64,000 nucleotides of DNA from Ignavibacteria bacterium (GTDB taxonomy: Bacteria > Bacteroidota > Ignavibacteria > Tepidaquicellales > Tepidaquicellaceae). Below are positions 60,015-64,000 of the stretch, piece by piece. Location: contig JADJYU010000008.1 in NCBI GenBank assembly GCA_016719565.1, positions 62,001 through 126,000 on the forward strand, in the 5' to 3' direction. The notes beneath the pieces are model-generated. The model worked only from the letters and a program-made list of their open reading frames with translations, did not search any database and had not been told where the DNA came from. Position 1 is the stretch's first letter. Every line of letters begins with the position of its first letter. A program made the translations under genes and the position numbers.

Positions 60015-61610
60015 ATGAAAACGAAAATACATATTATTACTATTTTAATATTTACAACTGTTTCAATGTCATTTTATCCTTTTGAAAATAATCCTGACGA
60101 TTTACCAAATGAAACTGCTGTAATTAGTTATAAGCAATTGGACGGAAATAACATAAGCACATTTTTTGGAAATAACGGCTCCTTTAATCGTAATCCTGTA
60201 ACAGGAAACGGCGGATTTGAATGGCCGAAAGGATCTTCAAAATTTTTAAGATACGCATCAGGAGTTTGGCTTGCCGGAAAAGTAGCTGATGATACTCTTG
60301 TTGCTGTCGTGGAATATTCATATGAATTTTTACCAGGCTTCATAAACTCAAATGGAAATCCCGAAGGAAAAGATGATCCCGATTTCAGAGTTTATAAGAT
60401 TGTCAAAGGCGATACATTAAGTGAAGATTATCTGAACTGGCCGGTCAGTCAGGGAGCTTATCTTGATTCTGCAGGAAGACCTTTTCTGCCGGGAACGCAG
60501 ACAATGTTTTATTCTATGACAGACGGTTTTCCTGAATCTCATACAAATCATGCCGGCAGTACTGCACCTTTAATGGCGCAGATACAGGTTACACACTGGT
60601 GCTATAATGACTATCCCCCGACGGAACTACGTAATGTAATTTTTACAGAATATAAGATTATTAACAAAAACAGTCTTCCATGGAATGATGCTCATTTTAG
60701 TATTTGGACTGATGATCATCAGGATGAGTCTATAGCAAATGGCTGTGACAGTTTAATGAATTTAGGATTTGCTTATTGCTCTCCAAATTCTTTTAATTAT
60801 GGAAATACACCCCCGGCTTTTTCTTTCTTACTCCATAAAGGACCTGAAGTTTATACCGGAAATCCGAATGATACAGTTTATACATTTACACCAGGTCAGA
60901 TAAGAAGGATTAAAGTTGGATTTAAAGAATTAAATATGAGCTCATTTCATAATGCTTTTAATGCTGCTCCAAACGGTAAACCAAATAACTACAGAGAGAC
61001 ATATTTAACTATGCAGGGTTTTAAACCTACCGGTGAAAGCTGGATAAACCCAATTACAAATACAGTCACAAAATTTCCTTACTCCGGAGATGCCGAATCG
61101 GGCACGGGATGGATTCAATATATTCAAAGTGGTTACGGTAACAGAAGACAAATGATGAGTATAGGTAAGCTGAATATCAATCCCGGCGATACTCAGACCA
61201 TCGTCTTTGCTCAGATAGTAAGTCAGGGAATAAATAATCTAAACAGCGTTACAAAACTCAAACAAACCGCAGCTTATGTGAAAAATGTGTTTGATAATAA
61301 TTTCACAACTGTAGATATAAAAAATAATGCTGAAAATTTTTCACCGGACGGATTTAAACTTGCTCAGAATTTTCCAAATCCATTCAATCCAGAGACAGTT
61401 ATCAGTTACGAGTTACCATTCACCGGATTTGCAGAGTTAAGTGTGTATGATATCCTCGGAAATGAAGTAGCTGAACTCGTAAATGAAAAGCGAAGCGCCG
61501 GAAGCTATGAAGTAAAATTCGACGGAAGTAATGTTGCAAGCGGAGTTTATTTTTATAAATTAACTGCAGGTAAATTTTCGGAGACGAAACGTATGATACT
61601 TTTAAAATAA
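60015..61610 (+). CDS. Secreted protein with T9SS sorting domain
   Basis: 531 residues. A signal peptide (IITILIFTTVSMSFYPF) is followed by a large beta-rich domain of unknown function rich in aromatic and Asn/Gly residues (WPKGSSKFLRYASGVWLAGK, WSYEF-like barrel strands, LRNVIFTEYKIINKNSLPW). Residues about 445-531 are the type A sorting domain: NFPNPFNPETVISYELP, LSVYDILGNEVAELVN, ASGVYFYKLTAG, ending in RMILLK. It should be exported by T9SS. It is monocistronic. The body has no motif that tells its target. A heptamer tandem repeat starts directly after the stop. Confidence 0.85.
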   Translation: MKTKIHIITILIFTTVSMSFYPFENNPDDLPNETAVISYKQLDGNNISTFFGNNGSFNRNPVTGNGGFEWPKGSSKFLRYASGVWLAGKVADDTLVAVVEYSYEFLPGFINSNGNPEGKDDPDFRVYKIVKGDTLSEDYLNWPVSQGAYLDSAGRPFLPGTQTMFYSMTDGFPESHTNHAGSTAPLMAQIQVTHWCYNDYPPTELRNVIFTEYKIINKNSLPWNDAHFSIWTDDHQDESIANGCDSLMNLGFAYCSPNSFNYGNTPPAFSFLLHKGPEVYTGNPNDTVYTFTPGQIRRIKVGFKELNMSSFHNAFNAAPNGKPNNYRETYLTMQGFKPTGESWINPITNTVTKFPYSGDAESGTGWIQYIQSGYGNRRQMMSIGKLNINPGDTQTIVFAQIVSQGINNLNSVTKLKQTAAYVKNVFDNNFTTVDIKNNAENFSPDGFKLAQNFPNPFNPETVISYELPFTGFAELSVYDILGNEVAELVNEKRSAGSYEVKFDGSNVASGVYFYKLTAGKFSETKRMILLK

Positions 61611-61671
61611 ATTACGAATTACGAATTACGAATTACGAATTGCGATACGAATTGCGAATTACGAATTGCGA
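61611..61671. repeat. Heptamer tandem repeat (ATTACGA/ATTGCGA)
   Basis: Directly after the stop codon: four ATTACGA units, then ATTGCGA, a truncated TACGA, ATTGCGA, ATTACGA and ATTGCGA. Eight full units and one partial. No coding frame is maintained. Confidence 0.9.
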
Positions 61672-61827
61672 ATGTCAAATAATTTTTTTAGCAAAGAGCA
61701 TAGCAATGAATTTATCTGATTATTCCTGAATTGCCAAATTTTGACAGAATAAACTAACAATTCTAACACATAGAAAAGATGGAGTTATAAACAGGCAGTA
61801 TAAAAAAGTAATCAGTAAATCAATAAA

Positions 61828-62301
61828 TTAATCTTTTATCACTTCTTCCAGTTTCCTTTCAGAAATGTTCCATTTGAAATTTTCAATCAGCAGGATCTTT
61901 TTAACTGATGTAATATGATCCTGTAAACCTTTCCTGTCAGAGACTTTCAGTAATTCTGAAATATATCCGAACAATGAAAAATCATTTGCACATGAATTGT
62001 TTTCCTGTCTCCTGCCAATTGTACACTCACTACATACAAAATCAACAAATTTGCACATAGGCAGACAAAGTATAAGTTCATCAAATCCATCCGGCCAGTC
62101 CAGCGCAAGCCATGCGTCAGTTTCCCTTCCGCTGTTAAAAATCTCAATCAGCTTTTTCCAGCTCTCATCAACTGAAACTATTTCTTCAAACTTTTCTATC
62201 TGTCTCAATGTCAGTAATTTGGCAGCATTGATGTCTTTATTACTATTATTCCATTCGCCGGTAATTTCAACATAAGAAAGAAGCTCTCCCGTTTTATCCA
62301 T
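61828..62301 (-). CDS. Hypothetical cysteine-containing protein
   Basis: 157 residues with no signal peptide or membrane helix. The middle holds LCLPMCKFVDFVCSECTIGR and a fifth cysteine in NNSCAND, a spacing that could bind zinc or an iron-sulfur cluster. The N-terminus has SYVEITGEWNNSNKDINAAK and the C-terminus is helical (DHITSVKKILLIENFKW). I do not recognise a family. It is a single gene between two secreted-protein genes, and codon use looks like the neighbours. No function is proposed. Confidence 0.6.
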   Translation of the reverse strand: MDKTGELLSYVEITGEWNNSNKDINAAKLLTLRQIEKFEEIVSVDESWKKLIEIFNSGRETDAWLALDWPDGFDELILCLPMCKFVDFVCSECTIGRRQENNSCANDFSLFGYISELLKVSDRKGLQDHITSVKKILLIENFKWNISERKLEEVIKD

Positions 62302-62565
62302 TTTTTACAATTGCATTATAATTCAAAATGTGTTTGCTTTAGTATTTTTTAAATTTAACTTTATATATTATGCGTTTCCATTTAAATATTATTCTGATAT
62401 TTTAAGAAACCATTACGGTGTAAGTCTTTCATCTTCAGACTGCAAAGAAATTCGGAAGAGAAATAATTCCATTCTTATAAAAAAAATGTACTATACACAA
62501 TATTCATTTCACATTAAACATTGCGCACAGTACATTTATAGATTTCGATAAATATTTTTATACAG

Positions 62566-63360
62566 CTATTTGACGAGCATCATTTTTTTTGTTTCAGTAA
62601 AGTTCTCAGTGCTCAGAGTATAATAATAAATTCCGCTTGTGAGCTGATGATCAGAAGTTCTGCCGGCATCAAACCTGATATTATACTGACCTGCCTGCAG
62701 ATTCTCATTTACCAGTGTTGAAATTTCCTTTCCCGATACATCAAATACTTTTAAACTTACAAATTCGGATTTAGGTATTTCAAAATTTATGTTTGTCGAT
62801 GGATTGAAAGGATTGGGAAAGTTTTGATTTAACCTGTAGTAAACCGGATTATTTAAAGTGTTAATTCCTACAAGATTCCTGACCACTATTCTTTTTTCCG
62901 ATCCCCAGTTCCAGCCGTTTGAAAATCCTACGACTTCGCTGATCCATAATGAATCTATTCCGGGAACTGCAGGCGCTGTATAATTGAACTGGCCCGTAAA
63001 ACTTCCTCCTGACAGACTTAGCGGGCTTCGGTGTGTAAGCTCAGAGTTTTGTATTTTCAGATATGATGCTCCGGGTCCTGTTGCAAGTGAACCGAGCCGC
63101 GTTGCAATATCAACTCCGCCTCCGGCGTTTGAGCCTGACCTGTTAATAGTAAAACTGAATACAACCGTCTGTCCGGCTATTACAGTATCCGGTCCTGAGA
63201 ATACTCCTGAAATGTTTGTATTTTGTGTATGGCATGAACATCCCGTCGTACTAGTTTTTCTTGTCCTTCCGGTAAATCCATCCTCGGAAGTATATACCAT
63301 TACATTGGTAAATAATATTATTGTAAAAATTACGGCTAGAATAAAAATTGATTTTTTCAT
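62566..63360 (-). CDS. Choice-of-anchor V-type secreted protein with T9SS sorting domain
   Basis: 264 residues. Signal peptide (IFILAVIFTIILFTNVMVY), then GRTRKTSTTGCSCHTQNTN, a short Cys-His cluster, and a single beta-sandwich domain (GPDTVIAGQTVVFSFTINRS, PSLSGGSFTGQFNY region) of the Reeler-like choice-of-anchor V type. The end is a T9SS type A domain: NFPNPFNPSTNINFEIP, LKVFDVSGKEISTLVN, SGIYYYTLS, ending MMLVK. CSCH has only one residue between the cysteines, so it is unlikely to hold heme by the normal CXXCH route. Expected at the cell surface. The partner is unknown. Confidence 0.82.
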   Translation of the reverse strand: MKKSIFILAVIFTIILFTNVMVYTSEDGFTGRTRKTSTTGCSCHTQNTNISGVFSGPDTVIAGQTVVFSFTINRSGSNAGGGVDIATRLGSLATGPGASYLKIQNSELTHRSPLSLSGGSFTGQFNYTAPAVPGIDSLWISEVVGFSNGWNWGSEKRIVVRNLVGINTLNNPVYYRLNQNFPNPFNPSTNINFEIPKSEFVSLKVFDVSGKEISTLVNENLQAGQYNIRFDAGRTSDHQLTSGIYYYTLSTENFTETKKMMLVK

Positions 63361-63488
63361 TTTTCTGTTTTTATATTAATAATAAATTAAATTAATTCTT
63401 GTTTATTACTTTCACTATGATTAGTATCATAAAGTTTTTTTGCGGTATTTAAAAATTGTAATACCTTCAAAATAAAAGAGCATTTCAA

Positions 63489-64000
63489 TCAAGGTTTAAT
63501 TACACCCACAAAATTAAATGCATTATTATCTACATAAGCTGCGTCTGTAAGATCTACAACTCCGTCACCGTTTACATCTGTATTTACATATCCGGAAACA
63601 AAATTAAATGCGTCGTTATCTACATCACTTCCATCCGAAAGATCTATAACACCGTCCTGATTAGCATCTCCGCAGAAAAAACACCATCTCCCGAGATTCA
63701 TCAACTGATTATTTCCAAACGCCTGAGCTTGTGCTGTTATAAAGCTGTAATTTGTAACTGACCCACCGGTAAAAGAAACCGCTGAAGTACTCCAGGTCTC
63801 GAGAGCATTTCTGTGAGTGACTCTTATGTAATAATTTCCCGAGGAAGCACTGTTAAAATTTGCTGATGCATTTCCAGTTGAATTTAGATAAATATTTGCA
63901 AGATCGAGTGAATTATACGGAGGTGAACTGTTAGCAAGATATATTTTAACAGTATCCTGGACCTGTGTGGCTCCATGCCAGAATCCTTCAATTCCCATTG
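63489..64000 (-). CDS. Dockerin-like secreted protein, C-terminal fragment
   Basis: The frame is open to the right edge; the apparent ATG at 63998 falls inside the conserved module (IEGFWHG aligns with IEGLYDP of the gene at 513), so the real start is outside. About 170 residues remain: DTVKIYLANSSPPYN, then LETWSTSAVSF, AFGNNQLMNLGRWCFFCGD, and two calcium loops, DANQDGVIDLSDG and VNGDGVVDLTDA. It lacks the basic tail of the left-edge genes and ends FNFVGVIKP. It is the fifth family member in the window and shows that the family is scattered as well as tandem. Confidence 0.8.
   Translation of the reverse strand, partial: MGIEGFWHGATQVQDTVKIYLANSSPPYNSLDLANIYLNSTGNASANFNSASSGNYYIRVTHRNALETWSTSAVSFTGGSVTNYSFITAQAQAFGNNQLMNLGRWCFFCGDANQDGVIDLSDGSDVDNDAFNFVSGYVNTDVNGDGVVDLTDAAYVDNNAFNFVGVIKP

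Noticed and set aside
61611..61671. CRISPR-like array
   Set aside because: Units are 7 bases with no spacers and no cas genes nearby.

Overview
The window is AT-rich chromosomal DNA from a member of the Bacteroidota/Chlorobi group, most likely an Ignavibacteria-type bacterium. Several secreted proteins end in the type IX secretion (T9SS) sorting domain with the NPFNP signature common in that lineage. One operon carries a promoter that matches the Bacteroidota form (TTG-N19-TAnnTTTG) exactly. The regulators and surface proteins (an AraC family with an N-terminal HMA-like domain, DUF3667, DUF4397, DUF6249) are also typical of the phylum. I see no phage, transposon or CRISPR. The only RNA genes are two tRNA-Ser and one candidate small RNA.

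Layout. 1-2.9 kb: three tandem secreted proteins with dockerin-like calcium-binding ends; relatives lie at 31.5-33.4 kb and at the right edge. 2.9-7.9 kb: DUF3667, DUF4397, a family 9 glycosyltransferase and a frameshifted Ycf48-like T9SS protein. 7.9-15.5 kb: a tight six-gene minus-strand operon (PqqD-like peptide binder, ATP-grasp ligase, PLP decarboxylase with a leader-like N-terminal tail, urea-transporter/M23 fusion, TPR-beta-barrel, TPR protein) behind an AraC regulator; I consider this the best candidate for an undescribed system. 15.7-19.1 kb: a CHAP hydrolase and an ECF sigma operon. 19.2-23.3 kb: a lysine 2,3-aminomutase / GNAT / two D-Ala-D-Ala-ligase-like ATP-grasp operon. 23.4-31.4 kb: housekeeping and accessory enzymes (HdeD-like, Ntn hydrolase, ABM, RidA, MOSC, S41, MarR-GNAT, S9). 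31.5-42.3 kb: M23 protein, tRNAs, HU, a subtilisin and an M1 aminopeptidase. 42.5-46.8 kb: lipoproteins, then ccmE and ccmF. 47.7-57.6 kb: five multiheme cytochromes with about 62 heme-binding motifs in total, a cytochrome b and an outer-membrane barrel. 57.8-59.6 kb: a sigma-54 activator diverging from a sigma-54 promoter that drives a short, gene-less, terminated transcript. 60-64 kb: T9SS cargo and a truncated dockerin-like gene.

The right half reads as a respiratory module. ccmE/ccmF mature heme proteins; the cytochrome b and membrane-bound multiheme cytochromes could take electrons from quinol; periplasmic and outer-membrane partners could pass them outward. The neighbouring sigma-54 activator, with a candidate sigma-54 site in front of the cytochrome operon, suggests dedicated control.

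Caution on sequence quality: five genes are each broken by exactly one missing base in an A/T homopolymer. This looks like systematic homopolymer under-calling, so short ORF ends here should be treated with suspicion.
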